Position numbers and translations under genes: made by a program. Below are positions 26,301 through 37,118 of a stretch of DNA of 50,162 bases, piece by piece. Below the pieces are notes generated by a model. That model worked only from the letters and a program-made list of their open reading frames with translations. It ran no database searches and was not told where the DNA came from. Origin of the DNA: Archaeoglobaceae archaeon (GTDB lineage: Archaea; Halobacteriota; Archaeoglobi; Archaeoglobales; Archaeoglobaceae); assembly GCA_025059545.1 (NCBI GenBank), contig JANXDJ010000006.1, forward strand, positions 1 to 50,162, written 5' to 3'. The stretch's first letter is position 1. Every line of letters begins with the position of its first letter.

Positions 26301-27032
26301 ATGGAGATCGTCTTCTCACAAAAGTTCTATAAGGTGTATAGTCACGAGCCAGCAGCAGAACCGGGTAGAATGGAGGCGATTGTTAGAGAGCTGAAAGGCT
26401 ATGAGTTCGTTGAGCCTAAGCCAGCGGATGAAAAGGATGTCCTTCTTGTTCACACTAAGAGACATTTTGAGTATATAAAGCGAGATCGAGAATTATTTGA
26501 AATTGCGATGCTCGCTGTTGGAGGAACAATTCTTTCAGCAGAGATCGCCTTTAGAGAGCCAAGCTTCGCACTCGTAAGACCTCCAGGGCATCATGCAAGC
26601 CCAGACAGTGCTTGGGGGTTCTGCTATTTCAACAATGTAGCCATAGCAGTTAAAAAGCTTCTTACAGAGGGCAAGATCTCGAAGGCGGTGATCGTTGATT
26701 TTGATCTGCACTTTGGTGATGGAACTGCAAACACTTTCAGAGATGAACCGAGAGTAATATACTACCATATGAGCGGTATAAACATTGAAGGAATTGCTGA
26801 ATTTCTTGAAAGACATGAATACGATATAATTGCAGTCTCTGCCGGTTTTGATCGCCACATAGATGACTGGGGTGGACTTTTGGAGACTGAGGATTACACG
26901 GAAATTGGAAGAATTTTAAAAGAATTTGCTGAAAAGAAGTGCAATGGTAAAAGATTCGCGGCTCTCGAAGGAGGATACAATCATGAAGTTCTTGGAAAGA
27001 ATGTAAAAGCCTTTTTAAAAGGATTTGATTAA
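26301..27032 (+). CDS. Compact histone-deacetylase-superfamily protein
   Basis: About 243 residues of the arginase/deacetylase fold. The zinc site is complete: RPPGHHA (paired His), DFDLHFGDGT (Asp and His ligands), SAGFDRHIDDW (third ligand Asp), and EGGYN, which supplies the transition-state Tyr. The N-terminal SHEPAAEPGRMEAIVREL matches the usual H-P-E-R-P region. It is about 100 residues shorter than typical HDAC or AcuC-like proteins: the segment between DFDLHFGDGT and SAGFD lacks the N-PLPPG loop. Substrate could be acetyl-lysine, an acetylpolyamine or another acetamide. The 3' end overlaps the next gene by 4 bp. Confidence 0.82.
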   Translation: MEIVFSQKFYKVYSHEPAAEPGRMEAIVRELKGYEFVEPKPADEKDVLLVHTKRHFEYIKRDRELFEIAMLAVGGTILSAEIAFREPSFALVRPPGHHASPDSAWGFCYFNNVAIAVKKLLTEGKISKAVIVDFDLHFGDGTANTFRDEPRVIYYHMSGINIEGIAEFLERHEYDIIAVSAGFDRHIDDWGGLLETEDYTEIGRILKEFAEKKCNGKRFAALEGGYNHEVLGKNVKAFLKGFD

Positions 27033-27379
27033 ATCTGGCCCCTTAATCTTCTCATTTCTCTCAAAAAATCCTCTAATGGCATTTTATCTATTTTTTCAAC
27101 AAATTTAAACACTTCTTCAAGGTTGTATACTTCCTTGCTTACGTATCCTAACTCTTTCAAGAGTTTTAAAGCCTGAAATCTCGCCTCTCCAATATCCCCC
27201 TGGACTTTAACCGCCACAGGTATAGGCTCTCGCACTGCGAAATATGAGCTGCTTCCAGTAGTGAATGCCAATTCAGTAACAACACCCGCATCAAAGAACT
27301 TTTTGAGCTTGGCTAAGTATTCCACGATCTCTCTTGAATTGCCCTTGATGGTTCCATCAAAGTATGCATATTCAGACAT
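27029..27379 (-). CDS. Hypothetical protein, 116 residues
   Basis: I do not recognise this family. It begins MSEYAYFDGTIKGNSREIVEYLAKLKK, has a central hydrophobic strand pair (FFDAGVVTELAFTTG, IPVAVKVQGDIGE) and a charged helical C-terminus ending in MRRLRGQI. No transmembrane helix, signal or cysteine is seen. It overlaps the upstream 88-residue gene by 8 bp, so the two probably act together. It is convergent with the deacetylase-like gene (4-bp overlap). Confidence 0.6.
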   Translation of the reverse strand: MSEYAYFDGTIKGNSREIVEYLAKLKKFFDAGVVTELAFTTGSSSYFAVREPIPVAVKVQGDIGEARFQALKLLKELGYVSKEVYNLEEVFKFVEKIDKMPLEDFLREMRRLRGQI

Positions 27380-27638
27380 TTCCGCTCAGCCTCCTGATTG
27401 ATCCAATGAGCTTGTCATCTTCAACAAAAGCTATTACAGTCTCTAATCCTCTCTGAAAAACTATGCTTTCTCCATTTACTACAGCATAGCCAATACAGTT
27501 TTCACTTGGGACTATGAGTTCTAATAATCTCCAAAGTTCTTCTGCAAGTTCTTTTTGGACTCTAAAAAGTGATAAAGTCTTACCAACAACAATTACTCTC
27601 TCCGTGTCTAAGAGTTTTGCCACCCTCTCTGCATCCAC
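27372..27638 (-). CDS. Hypothetical small alpha/beta protein, possibly roadblock-like
   Basis: The 88-residue protein starts at GTG. The order strand (ERVIVVGK), helix (VQKELAEELWRLLELI), strands (IGYAVVNGESIVFQRG, ETVIAFVED) and C-terminal helix (DKLIGSIRRL) resembles a shortened Roadblock/LC7 domain. That is a weak, by-eye comparison. Such domains partner small GTPases or bind membranes. A TATA box (GCTTATATATCT, minus strand) about 24 bp before the GTG suggests a leaderless dicistronic mRNA with the overlapping 116-residue gene. Confidence 0.55.
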   Translation of the reverse strand: MDAERVAKLLDTERVIVVGKTLSLFRVQKELAEELWRLLELIVPSENCIGYAVVNGESIVFQRGLETVIAFVEDDKLIGSIRRLSGNV

Positions 27639-27710
27639 GCAGTCGCCTTTCGACGTAGATATATAAGCTTTCTTATGTCCCCAAAGTGATAAATTTGTCT
27701 TTTAAATAGC

Positions 27711-27720
27711 TTTTATAAAA
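27711..27720 (+). promoter_or_regulatory. TATA element upstream of the PPase region
   Basis: TTTTATAAAA is the strongest plus-strand TATA match in the 225-bp gap before ppaC. Initiation about 26 bp downstream would give a leader of about 120 nt to the PPase start, which is unusually long for this window. Confidence 0.4.
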
Positions 27721-27731
27721 TTTTGAAGTAA

Positions 27732-27863
27732 ATCAGAGTCCATAATCGTGGATTTCTTGAATTTAATGCGATTTTTCAGGATCCATATGGCTTCTTCGAA
27801 TTATCCGAAGAGTTAAGAGATCCACTCAGAAAATATTATTTATTCGAGAGGGAATTCGCATCC
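27732..27863 (+). other. Start-less open frame in phase with ppaC, possible gene remnant
   Basis: From a TAA at 27729 the frame stays open for 44 codons straight into the PPase ATG, but contains no ATG, GTG or TTG. The translation is protein-like (for example FNAIFQDPYGFFELSEEL and RDPLRKYYLFEREFAS). In another frame a GTG at 27748 begins VDFLNL and could join it through one frameshift. It may be a decayed gene, or N-terminal coding sequence that has lost its start. I could not match it to a family. Confidence 0.35.
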
Positions 27864-28820
27864 ATGGTGGACGAAATATTTGTAGTAGGACACAAGAATC
27901 CAGACACTGACAGTGTTTGCTCAGCAATCTCTTTTGCATATCTCTGGAACAAGTGGAAAGAGAAAGGAATACTTGAAAAGCTTAAAATCGATTTAAACGC
28001 AACTCCATCAGTCCTTGGAGAGCCGAATGAAGAAACGAGATTTGTTCTTGAAAAATTTGGTTTTAAATCACCACAGAAGATCGTCGATGCTTCTGGTAAA
28101 AAGGTCGCTCTTGTGGATCATTCTGAAAAAGCCCAGAGTCTCGAAAATATTGAAAAAGGAGAAATAGTTGCGATCGTGGATCATCACAAACTCGGAGATC
28201 TAACAACTCCAAACCCGATCTTATTCTTCGCTCTGCCTGTTGGATGCACCGCTACAGTTTTAAAGGTTCTTTATGATAAAACGAGTATAGAATTGCCGAA
28301 GGATCTCGCTGGTCTCATGCTCGCTTCGATTCTGAGCGATACAGTTATCTTTAAGTCCGCAACTACAACTGAACTGGACAAAAAAGTTGCGGAAGAACTT
28401 GCAAAGATCGTTGGAATAAAGGATCTTATTAAATTCGGCATAGAAATAAAAGCAAAGCTTTCAGAAGTCGAAGGAATGTCAGCAAAAGAAATACTCATGA
28501 GAGATTTCAAAGACTTTAACATGGGTGGAAATAAGGTTGGGATTGGACAGATCGAACTTCTGGATCTCTCTCTCATCGAAAGCAAAAAGGAAGAAATTTA
28601 CAAGGAACTGGCGAAAAAGAAAGTTGAGGGCTATCACAGCGTATTTCTGATGCTTACGGACATAATGAAGGAGGGGACTGAGCTACTTGTGGTTACAGAT
28701 GAGCCAAAGATCGTTGAGAAAGCGTTTGGAAAGAAGCTCGAAGGAAGAAGTGTTTGGCTGGACAATGTGATGAGCAGAAAGAAACAAGTAGTTCCACCGC
28801 TTGAAAAAGCTTTTTCCTAA
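27864..28820 (+). CDS. ppaC: Manganese-dependent inorganic pyrophosphatase (family II)
   Basis: This 318-residue DHH-family enzyme hydrolyses pyrophosphate to phosphate and pulls biosynthetic reactions forward. It carries VVGHKNPDTDS at the N-terminus (metal ligands), VALVDHSE, IVDHHKLGD (the DHH motif) and the C-terminal DHHA2 domain with the SRKKQVVPPL signature. Family II enzymes use Mn2+ or Co2+. An AGAGGGA ribosome binding site about 10 bases before the ATG supports this start. It is convergent with the radical SAM gene. Confidence 0.94.
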   Translation: MVDEIFVVGHKNPDTDSVCSAISFAYLWNKWKEKGILEKLKIDLNATPSVLGEPNEETRFVLEKFGFKSPQKIVDASGKKVALVDHSEKAQSLENIEKGEIVAIVDHHKLGDLTTPNPILFFALPVGCTATVLKVLYDKTSIELPKDLAGLMLASILSDTVIFKSATTTELDKKVAEELAKIVGIKDLIKFGIEIKAKLSEVEGMSAKEILMRDFKDFNMGGNKVGIGQIELLDLSLIESKKEEIYKELAKKKVEGYHSVFLMLTDIMKEGTELLVVTDEPKIVEKAFGKKLEGRSVWLDNVMSRKKQVVPPLEKAFS

Positions 28821-28825
28821 AATTT

Positions 28826-29602
28826 TTAGAGATCTCCAAATCCAGAAGTAAATTCAACTCCCTTAACTCTGCAAAGCTCTTTGATCCTTTCCGCGATTGC
28901 TTTCCAATCTGTTTTTTTTGCCTTATCTGCAAGTTCTTTCGAATAGCCTGACATGAATGGTTTCACTCTATACTTATCGTAATATAGCGAGCTTTTGGTA
29001 GCCTTTGCCAATTCTACAATTTCTTCAAAACTTTTTTCACTTACTTCAGGAATAATTGGTCCGAGAAAGATCCAAGTTTTTATACCTTCTGCAGAAATTT
29101 TTTCCAAAGCTTTAACACGTGCACTTGGCTTTGGAGCGTTCGGTTCAATTAGCTCGGCAATTCGATCTTCAAGCGTCGTGATCGTGAATCCGACGTCAAC
29201 AAATTTGTTCATATCACATAAAATATCGAGATCTCGAAGCACTAAATCGCTTTTAGTCTGTATGCTCACTTTGAAGTTGTTCTCCAGAAGGATTCTCAAA
29301 ATCTCTCTTGTTATCCTCTCCTTAGCCTCAATGCTCTGGTAAGCGTCTGTTATAGTGCTCAAACCAACAACTCCTTTTTTCTTTTTTCTCATTTCTCTCA
29401 TAAGGATTTCAGAGATGTTCTCTTTCACGACAACGATCTTCCCCCACTCTTTTGCGATCCTTGGTTCACTGTAAAGTCTTGCATAGCAGTATATACATCC
29501 GTGGGAGCAACCGATATATGGGTTTAGCGTGTAATCCAGTCCAGGTAGATTGCTCTTCCCAAGAGCACTTGAAACTCTCTTCCTTTCTACAAGAAGCTCC
29601 AT
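28826..29602 (-). CDS. SPL-family radical SAM protein
   Basis: The 258-residue protein has the radical SAM cluster motif NPYIGCSHGCIYCYAR (Cys32, Cys36, Cys39) preceded by GLDYTLNPY, the signature of spore-photoproduct-lyase-related proteins (Rv2578c-type). It also shows LSTITDAYQ and FTITTLEDRIAEL. It is shorter than true spore photoproduct lyase and lacks its C-terminal part, so a thymine-lesion activity cannot be claimed. It overlaps the end of nreA by 16 bp and is translated from the same message, suggesting a shared task in DNA repair. Confidence 0.85.
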   Translation of the reverse strand: MELLVERKRVSSALGKSNLPGLDYTLNPYIGCSHGCIYCYARLYSEPRIAKEWGKIVVVKENISEILMREMRKKKKGVVGLSTITDAYQSIEAKERITREILRILLENNFKVSIQTKSDLVLRDLDILCDMNKFVDVGFTITTLEDRIAELIEPNAPKPSARVKALEKISAEGIKTWIFLGPIIPEVSEKSFEEIVELAKATKSSLYYDKYRVKPFMSGYSKELADKAKKTDWKAIAERIKELCRVKGVEFTSGFGDL

Positions 29603-30804
29603 AAAGTCTTTTGACCTCTCAAATAGTTGATGAGCTTTGAATTCCTAACCCAATCGTCAATTCCAGCCTTTGAGAAGCTTTTCAAGTAGTTCAAGGCTTC
29701 TTCGAGTGTGTTGAATTCAACAAACTTTTGATTGAAACATTTTCTGAGCATTTCTCTGACAAACCAAACACCTATGGGTATCTTAAAGCCAGGATAAATT
29801 TCTCTCCACACAATTGCGCCAGCCTGCTTTCTAATCTTAGCGAGATATTCAGTTGTGGCAAGTCTAGAAGCGTAGTAACAACCACCCAAAGAGGCGTAGG
29901 TTTTTCTACCTCTGTAATCTTCCCAGTCTGTTTCTATGAACATTTCACTTCCAAAATTCCAAGTGGTTTGTGGAAACCATGCTTCGCCCCACTCAAAGCA
30001 CCATGAATGTGGCGTTAGAATTACCATGAAGAGATTGTTCTTCTCATTAAGCGTAAAAGTTCTATAGTGGTCTAAAGTTTCGTAGTGCATGATTTCCTCT
30101 ATAATTTGCTTTGAAATGCTATCATCGACTGCTGTTATTGCCCACCTCGTTGGAACGAGCTTTCTTCTTATTCCAAGAGCTCCAGCGGAAAGTAGTTTCT
30201 GAATATGAGATACAGCAATCCCTTTCTCATACAAAAGTTTCATCGCTTCGAATGCGCTAAGATCTGGACTTTCATACACTTCCTCAACGATCCTCGGTGC
30301 TTTTGGAGTGCTACAAATCTTTACATCTTTTGCTGGAGCTGATGGACCCATTGGTGGAGTCGAGTCATCGAAAAAAATCCTTGGAGCAGGTGGTTTCTCA
30401 AAAAAGACTTCAAGTTCAACTGGTTTTTCGTATAGACTAATCTCTTGCAGAATATTTGCTTCTCTACACATTGGATCTCTGACGTCAGCGATGAATTGCC
30501 CGTGAATTAGAGAGTAGCGAAATTCAAGTATTTTCTCTATAGGCATCTCCGACCAAAATTCGGGCTTATCGTAAAGACTTGTGTCTCCCACGATGGGTGG
30601 CACAGCAGGGCAAACTCTAACCTTGGGATAATTTGCCCTTCCTACGAAGAGAGAAGGCGGTGATGAGCCGAAGATCTCGTTAAAGCTTACATCGACTTTT
30701 ATTCTATAACCTGAAAGCATGGGGCAATAGGGGAGATTGCATAACATCCTCCCTCTGCAGAGAATGCAGAGCTTTGGATCGAAATTCTGCACAATTGGCT
30801 TCAT
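29587..30804 (-). CDS. nreA: DNA repair protein NreA with C-terminal PIP box
   Basis: The 405-residue archaeal Nre-family protein has an N-terminal zinc-finger-like cysteine set (Cys13, Cys16, Cys22, Cys27), ADVRDPMCREANILQE, a proline-rich linker, the helix-turn-helix-like IAVSHIQKLLSAGALGIRRK, PTRWAITAVDDSIS, and LGGCYYASRLATTEYL. The last eight residues QKTLWSFL form a PCNA-interacting peptide (Q-x2-L-x2-F-L). In Haloferax, NreA is implicated in DNA-damage repair and binds PCNA. Its biochemical activity is unknown. It is the first gene of a pair with an SPL-like radical SAM gene. Confidence 0.9.
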   Translation of the reverse strand: MKPIVQNFDPKLCILCRGRMLCNLPYCPMLSGYRIKVDVSFNEIFGSSPPSLFVGRANYPKVRVCPAVPPIVGDTSLYDKPEFWSEMPIEKILEFRYSLIHGQFIADVRDPMCREANILQEISLYEKPVELEVFFEKPPAPRIFFDDSTPPMGPSAPAKDVKICSTPKAPRIVEEVYESPDLSAFEAMKLLYEKGIAVSHIQKLLSAGALGIRRKLVPTRWAITAVDDSISKQIIEEIMHYETLDHYRTFTLNEKNNLFMVILTPHSWCFEWGEAWFPQTTWNFGSEMFIETDWEDYRGRKTYASLGGCYYASRLATTEYLAKIRKQAGAIVWREIYPGFKIPIGVWFVREMLRKCFNQKFVEFNTLEEALNYLKSFSKAGIDDWVRNSKLINYLRGQKTLWSFL

Positions 30805-30841
30805 ACATAAACTTTAAAAATCTTTTTTTTATCCGAATACT

Positions 30842-31939
30842 GTGGAAAAAGCTCTTAGATTCGTTCTACTGATGGGAATCGTAAGTCTTCTCGGAGACAC
30901 AACTTATGAAGGAGCCAGGAGCGTCATGGGTGCTTATCTTGCAACCTTTGGGATCTCTGCCCTATTGCTCGGCTTTGTTGTTGGAATTGGCGAATTTCTA
31001 AGCTATGGATTCAGGATCTTTTCGGGTTACCTTGCTGATAAATCGCAGAGGTATTGGGCTTTCACTTTCGTAGGATACGCTCTTATCTTCTCGATTCCAC
31101 TCATTGCGTTCACAAATTCCATTGCAATTATCCTTCTGCTCATAATCTTAGAGAGACTTGGAAAAGCTCTAAGATCTCCTGCTCGTGACACTCTTATCTC
31201 ATTTGCAACTGCAAAAATCGGCAGGGGGACTGGTTTTGGAATCCATGAAGCTCTTGATCAGATCGGAGCGGTTCTCGGACCGATGATCTTCTTCATTGTA
31301 TTATACATGGGCTATGGCTACAAAGATGGTTTCCTAATTTTGTTTGTTCCTACTTTTCTCTTAATTTTAACTCTTTTGAGCGCAAAAAAGAGCTATGTGG
31401 GTGAGGAAGTTCGAAAAGAAAATGAAGATAGCCTTAGTAAAGCTTTTTGGCTTTACATACTCTTTACGATCTTCGCAGTCGCTGGATTGGTAAACTTTCA
31501 GCTATTAGCATATCACTTTAAGTTGAAATCTATTTTCTCCGATGAGCTTATCCCAATACTCTACGCTTTAGCGATGGGCATAGATGCGATCTCTGCCATC
31601 TTAGTTGGTAAAGCTTACGACAAATTGGGTTTAAGATGTCTCTTATTGGTTCCAGTTTTAACACCGATCTCTGTAGCGTTATCTCTCGGAGCAAATCCAA
31701 TTTTAGGCTTGATCCTTTTTGGTGCGATCATTGGAATGCAGGAATCCATCATGCGAGCAGGAGTTGCTGAGATGACTGGAGTTGGAAAAAGAGCAACAGC
31801 TTATGGGATTTTAAATACTGGTTTTGGTTTGGGCTTTTTCATTGGAAGCTTTTTGATGGGTGCCCTTTACGAGATCTCTTTGGATTACTTAATTTTGTTC
31901 TCCTTAGGTATTGAAATCGTAGCTTTTTGGATTTTAATG

Positions 31940-31966
<27 letters not shown>
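30842..31966 (+). CDS. Major facilitator superfamily transporter
   Basis: The 374-residue protein has about eleven to twelve transmembrane helices. The first helix contains GDTTYEGARSVMGAYLATFG, followed by a loop with SGYLADKSQRYW (a variant of the MFS cytoplasmic 2-3 motif) and ILERLGKALRSPARDTLIS, then IHEALDQIGAVLGPMIFF. These motifs resemble archaeal/bacterial MFS members with no characterised substrate. The start is GTG, with a TATA-like element about 27 bp upstream. The 3' end overlaps the convergent LarE-like gene by 27 bp. Confidence 0.85.
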
Positions 31967-33917
<1,951 letters not shown>

Positions 33918-33956
33918 TCACTGAAAAATTTATTTCCTATACGAACAACATTGAAT

Positions 33957-34289
33957 GTGAAACTGCCACCTTCGATGAGAAGTAGAAAAAGATATATTGC
34001 CTTTAGGCTTATAAGTGAGAAAAGCATAGACGAAAAGGCAATAGCTGAAGCGATGGTGAGAAATCTCACCGCTTTGTTCGGCGAAGTTTCAGCTTTGGAG
34101 TGCGGATTAAAGCTTGAGAAATTTGATGGAGAAAAAGGGATCGTGAGGTGCAATCTCGAGGCATTGGAAAAGGTTATGATAGCCATGACTCTAATCGATA
34201 AGGTAGGAGAAGAGAATGTTGGTCTGCTCACCCTCGGAATGAGTGGGACTTTGAGGGGTTGTATGAATAAATTGGAGGTGTTAGCATGA
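33957..34289 (+). CDS. rnp2: RNase P protein component 2 (Pop5)
   Basis: The roughly 110-residue protein starts MKLPPSMRSRKRYIAFRLIS, the archaeal Pop5 signature, with an RRM-like alpha/beta fold (AMVRNLTALFGEVSA... IVRCN...LIDKVGEENVGLLTLGMSGTLRG). It pairs with Rpp30 in RNase P, which matures tRNA 5' ends. I choose the GTG at 33957 over TTG two codons earlier because the TATA-like AAAATTTATTTCC is about 27 bp upstream. It overlaps psmA by 4 bp and opens the exosome superoperon. The usual neighbour rnp3 is absent here. Confidence 0.9.
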   Translation: MKLPPSMRSRKRYIAFRLISEKSIDEKAIAEAMVRNLTALFGEVSALECGLKLEKFDGEKGIVRCNLEALEKVMIAMTLIDKVGEENVGLLTLGMSGTLRGCMNKLEVLA

Positions 34290-35026
34290 ATCTTCCACAA
34301 ATGGGATACGATCGGGCTATAACAGTCTTCAGCCCAGATGGGAGGCTTTTTCAGGTGGAGTATGCAAGAGAAGCGGTAAAAAGAGGGGCGACTGCTGTAG
34401 GTATAAAGATCGGAGAGGGAGTAATTCTCGTTGCAGACAAAAGAGTTGGAAGCAGGTTGCTTGAAGCGGATACGATCGAGAAAATTTACAAGATCGATGA
34501 ACACATATGTGCTGCTACTTCTGGACTTGTTGCTGATGCGAGAATTCTGATCGACAGGGCAAGAATCGAGGCTCAGATTAACAGACTTACCTATGAGGAA
34601 CCTATAACGGTCAAGGAACTTGCAAAGAAAATATGCGATTTCAAACAGCAGTTCACACAGTACGGAGGTGTTAGACCTTTCGGAGTTTCTTTACTTATTG
34701 CTGGGGTGGACAAGGTTCCAAAGTTATACGAAACAGATCCAAGTGGGGCTTTGCTCGAATACAAAGCAACTGCAATTGGGATTGGAAGAAACGTTGTTGT
34801 AGAATTCTTTGAAAAAGAATACCGTGAAGATCTAAGATTTGAAGATGCTCTGATCTTGGCTTTAGTTGCAATTGGAAAGAGCATCGAAAGCGAAATAAGT
34901 GCTAATGATATAGAAGTTGGCTATGTGAAAACTGAAGAGAAACAATACAAAGAAATGACTGCTGAAGAGCTTAAAAAATATGTTGGGAAGGCTAACGAGA
35001 GAATTAGAGAAGAGCTGAAGAAGTAG
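34286..35026 (+). CDS. psmA: Proteasome subunit alpha
   Basis: The 246-residue alpha subunit has the characteristic N-terminus [26 protein letters not shown], where the helix H0 gates the 20S chamber, and the following [16 protein letters not shown]. The beta-type catalytic Thr is absent, as expected. It forms the outer seven-membered rings of the 20S proteasome and docks PAN or Cdc48 ATPases. The gene sits between pop5 and SBDS in the canonical superoperon, with the ATG overlapping the pop5 end and a GGAGGT ribosome binding site. Confidence 0.97.
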   Translation: MNLPQMGYDRAITVFSPDGRLFQVEYAREAVKRGATAVGIKIGEGVILVADKRVGSRLLEADTIEKIYKIDEHICAATSGLVADARILIDRARIEAQINRLTYEEPITVKELAKKICDFKQQFTQYGGVRPFGVSLLIAGVDKVPKLYETDPSGALLEYKATAIGIGRNVVVEFFEKEYREDLRFEDALILALVAIGKSIESEISANDIEVGYVKTEEKQYKEMTAEELKKYVGKANERIREELKK

Positions 35027-35027
35027 T

Positions 35028-35732
35028 ATGGTCTCACTTGAAAAGGCTGTGATAGCAAGGATAAAGAAGGGGGGAAGCGATTACGAGGTTTTAGTCGATC
35101 CTTATTTAGCCAGAGACCTAAAGGAAGGAAAAGAAGTAGACTTTGAGGAACTTTTGGCTGTAGAAGAAATCTTTAAGAATTCAAGAAAGGGAGAAAGAGC
35201 TTCTGCAGAGGAACTGCAAAAGGTATTTGGGACTACGAATCCGAGAGAAATAGCGAGAATCATAATATTGGAGGGGGACGTTCAAATAACCGCAGAGCAG
35301 AGAAAGGAGATGCTTGAATCAAAAAAGAAGCAAATTATAACATTTATAAGCAGAAATTCGATCGATCCGAGAACAAATGCTCCTCATCCGCCCGCAAGGA
35401 TTGAAAGGGCATTAGAAGAAGCAAGAGTGCATGTAGATATTTTCAAATCTGTCGAGGCACAGATAAAAGATATTGTGAAGGCTTTAAAGCCAATTTTGCC
35501 TTTGAAGTTTGAGGAGATGGAAATTGCAATAAAAATACCACCAGAATATACTGGAAAAGCGATCTCAGCACTTTACAACTTTGGTGGTGTTATCAAAGAG
35601 GAGTGGCAGAAAGATGGAAGTTGGATCTGTGTCATGAAAATTCCATCTGGGATGTATGGAGAACTAATGGATCTACTTGGTCGCATAAGCAAAGGAGAAG
35701 CTTTAACAAAGGTTTTGAGGAGGATAGGATGA
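35028..35732 (+). CDS. Ribosome maturation factor SBDS
   Basis: The 234-residue protein is the Shwachman-Bodian-Diamond syndrome homologue, with the FYSH domain ([21 protein letters not shown]), a middle helical domain ([23 protein letters not shown]), and a C-terminal ferredoxin-like domain. It releases the anti-association factor from the large subunit in eukaryotes, with EFL1/EF-2. Here it lies one base downstream of psmA and its stop overlaps the rrp4 ATG (ATGA), consistent with coupled translation. Confidence 0.95.
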   Translation: MVSLEKAVIARIKKGGSDYEVLVDPYLARDLKEGKEVDFEELLAVEEIFKNSRKGERASAEELQKVFGTTNPREIARIIILEGDVQITAEQRKEMLESKKKQIITFISRNSIDPRTNAPHPPARIERALEEARVHVDIFKSVEAQIKDIVKALKPILPLKFEEMEIAIKIPPEYTGKAISALYNFGGVIKEEWQKDGSWICVMKIPSGMYGELMDLLGRISKGEALTKVLRRIG

Positions 35733-36397
35733 GAAAGATCGTTATTCCAGGAGACCTGCTGTCTAATAATCCAAAGATCGCAGGTTATGGGACTTATGTA
35801 GAAGGAGATAAAGTCTATGCAAGGATCATAGGCATTTTCGAGCAGGGCGACAATTCAATTAGAGTAATACCGCTTAAAGGCAAGTATAGTCCTTCGGTAG
35901 GGGACACGATCATAGGGATCGTTAGAGAAGTTATCTCTAACGGCTGGAATGTTGACATTAATTCTCCTTATCAAGCTTTTCTACCTTCGAGTGAAAATCC
36001 AGAAGCTAAGCCAGGAAAAAAGCTTAACGAGGTTCTTGATATTGGAGATGCGATCATTGCAAAAGTTATGAGCATTGATCCGAGAATGAGAGTGACCATT
36101 ACTATGAAGGACAAGGTTTGTAGAGCTATAAGATTTGGGAGAATTGTTGCAATAAATCCCGCGAGAGTGCCGAGGGTTATTGGCAAAAAGGGGAGCATGA
36201 TCAAGCTCATAAAAACGGAGCTCGATGTTCAGATCGTAGTCGGTCAGAATGGCTTGATCTGGCTAAATGGTGATCGAAAAAAGGTTGCAATTGCTGAGGA
36301 AGTTGTTTATTTAATTGAAGAGGAAGCCCACACGGAGGGACTTACCGATCGGGTTGGAGAATTTATAAGGAGGAGAAAGGATGTCCAGACCGGATAA
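35729..36397 (+). CDS. rrp4: Exosome subunit Rrp4
   Basis: A 222-residue exosome cap protein with an S1 domain ([24 protein letters not shown]) and a KH domain ([17 protein letters not shown]). The cap subunits bind RNA and guide it to the Rrp41-Rrp42 ring. I start at MRKIVIPG, which has GAGGAGG before it and an ATGA overlap with SBDS. A longer frame upstream begins inside SBDS and lacks any support. It overlaps rrp41 by 17 bp. Confidence 0.95.
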   Translation: MRKIVIPGDLLSNNPKIAGYGTYVEGDKVYARIIGIFEQGDNSIRVIPLKGKYSPSVGDTIIGIVREVISNGWNVDINSPYQAFLPSSENPEAKPGKKLNEVLDIGDAIIAKVMSIDPRMRVTITMKDKVCRAIRFGRIVAINPARVPRVIGKKGSMIKLIKTELDVQIVVGQNGLIWLNGDRKKVAIAEEVVYLIEEEAHTEGLTDRVGEFIRRRKDVQTG

Positions 36398-37118
36398 ATT
36401 TATTATTGATGGGAAAAGACTTGATGGCAGACTTCCTGATCAGCTTAGACCAATAAAGATTGAAGTTGACGTTCTTAAAAGAGCAGATGGTTCTTGTTAC
36501 ATAGAAATGGGAAAAAATAAAGTTGTTGCAGCGGTTTACGGACCAAGAGAGGCTTTTCCAAGACATATTCAAGATCCAAGCAAAGTTGTTGTGCGTTATC
36601 GCTATAATATGGCTCCATTCAGCGTTGAAGAGCGTAAACGCCCTGGACCAGATCGGAGAAGCGTAGAGATCTCGAAGGTTAGCAAGGAAGCCTTTGAAAC
36701 GATAATAATGAAAGAGTTGTTTCCAAGAAGCGTCGTGGATATCTTCGTTGAAGTCTTGCAAGCAGATGCTGGAAGCAGGACTGCTTGTATAAATGCTGCG
36801 AGCGTTGCCTTAGTTGATGCAGGGATTCCAGTGAAGGGCATGCTAACTTCCGTTGCTGTTGCTAAGGTTGACGGCACTTTGGTTCTCGATCCTATGAAGG
36901 AAGAAGACAACTTCGGCGAGGCGGATATGCCTTTTGCTTTTCTGATAAGGGGAGGGAAAATAGAGTCAATTGCCCTGCTCCAGATGGATGGCAGAATGAC
37001 GAGAGCAGAGATCAAGGAAGCGATCAATTTAGCTAAAAAAGGTGCGATGGAGATCTATAACCTCCAAAGAGAGGCAATAATGAAACAGTTTGTCGAGGAG
37101 GAGGAAGAAAATGCCTGA
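36381..37118 (+). CDS. rrp41: Exosome complex exonuclease Rrp41
   Basis: The 245-residue RNase PH-fold subunit holds the phosphorolytic active site of the archaeal exosome, degrading or tailing RNA 3' ends. Motifs include [54 protein letters not shown] (phosphate-binding G-S-R-T), and LQMDGRMT with the catalytic Asp. The acidic C-terminus EEEEENA overlaps the rrp42 start. The gene is within the superoperon. Confidence 0.97.
   Translation: MSRPDKFIIDGKRLDGRLPDQLRPIKIEVDVLKRADGSCYIEMGKNKVVAAVYGPREAFPRHIQDPSKVVVRYRYNMAPFSVEERKRPGPDRRSVEISKVSKEAFETIIMKELFPRSVVDIFVEVLQADAGSRTACINAASVALVDAGIPVKGMLTSVAVAKVDGTLVLDPMKEEDNFGEADMPFAFLIRGGKIESIALLQMDGRMTRAEIKEAINLAKKGAMEIYNLQREAIMKQFVEEEEENA

Noticed and set aside
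35603..35728. An N-terminal extension of Rrp4 starting inside SBDS
   Set aside because: The extension (about 42 residues) is SBDS sequence in another frame. The ATG at 35729 has GAGGAGG before it and gives the family-typical MRKIVIPGD start.
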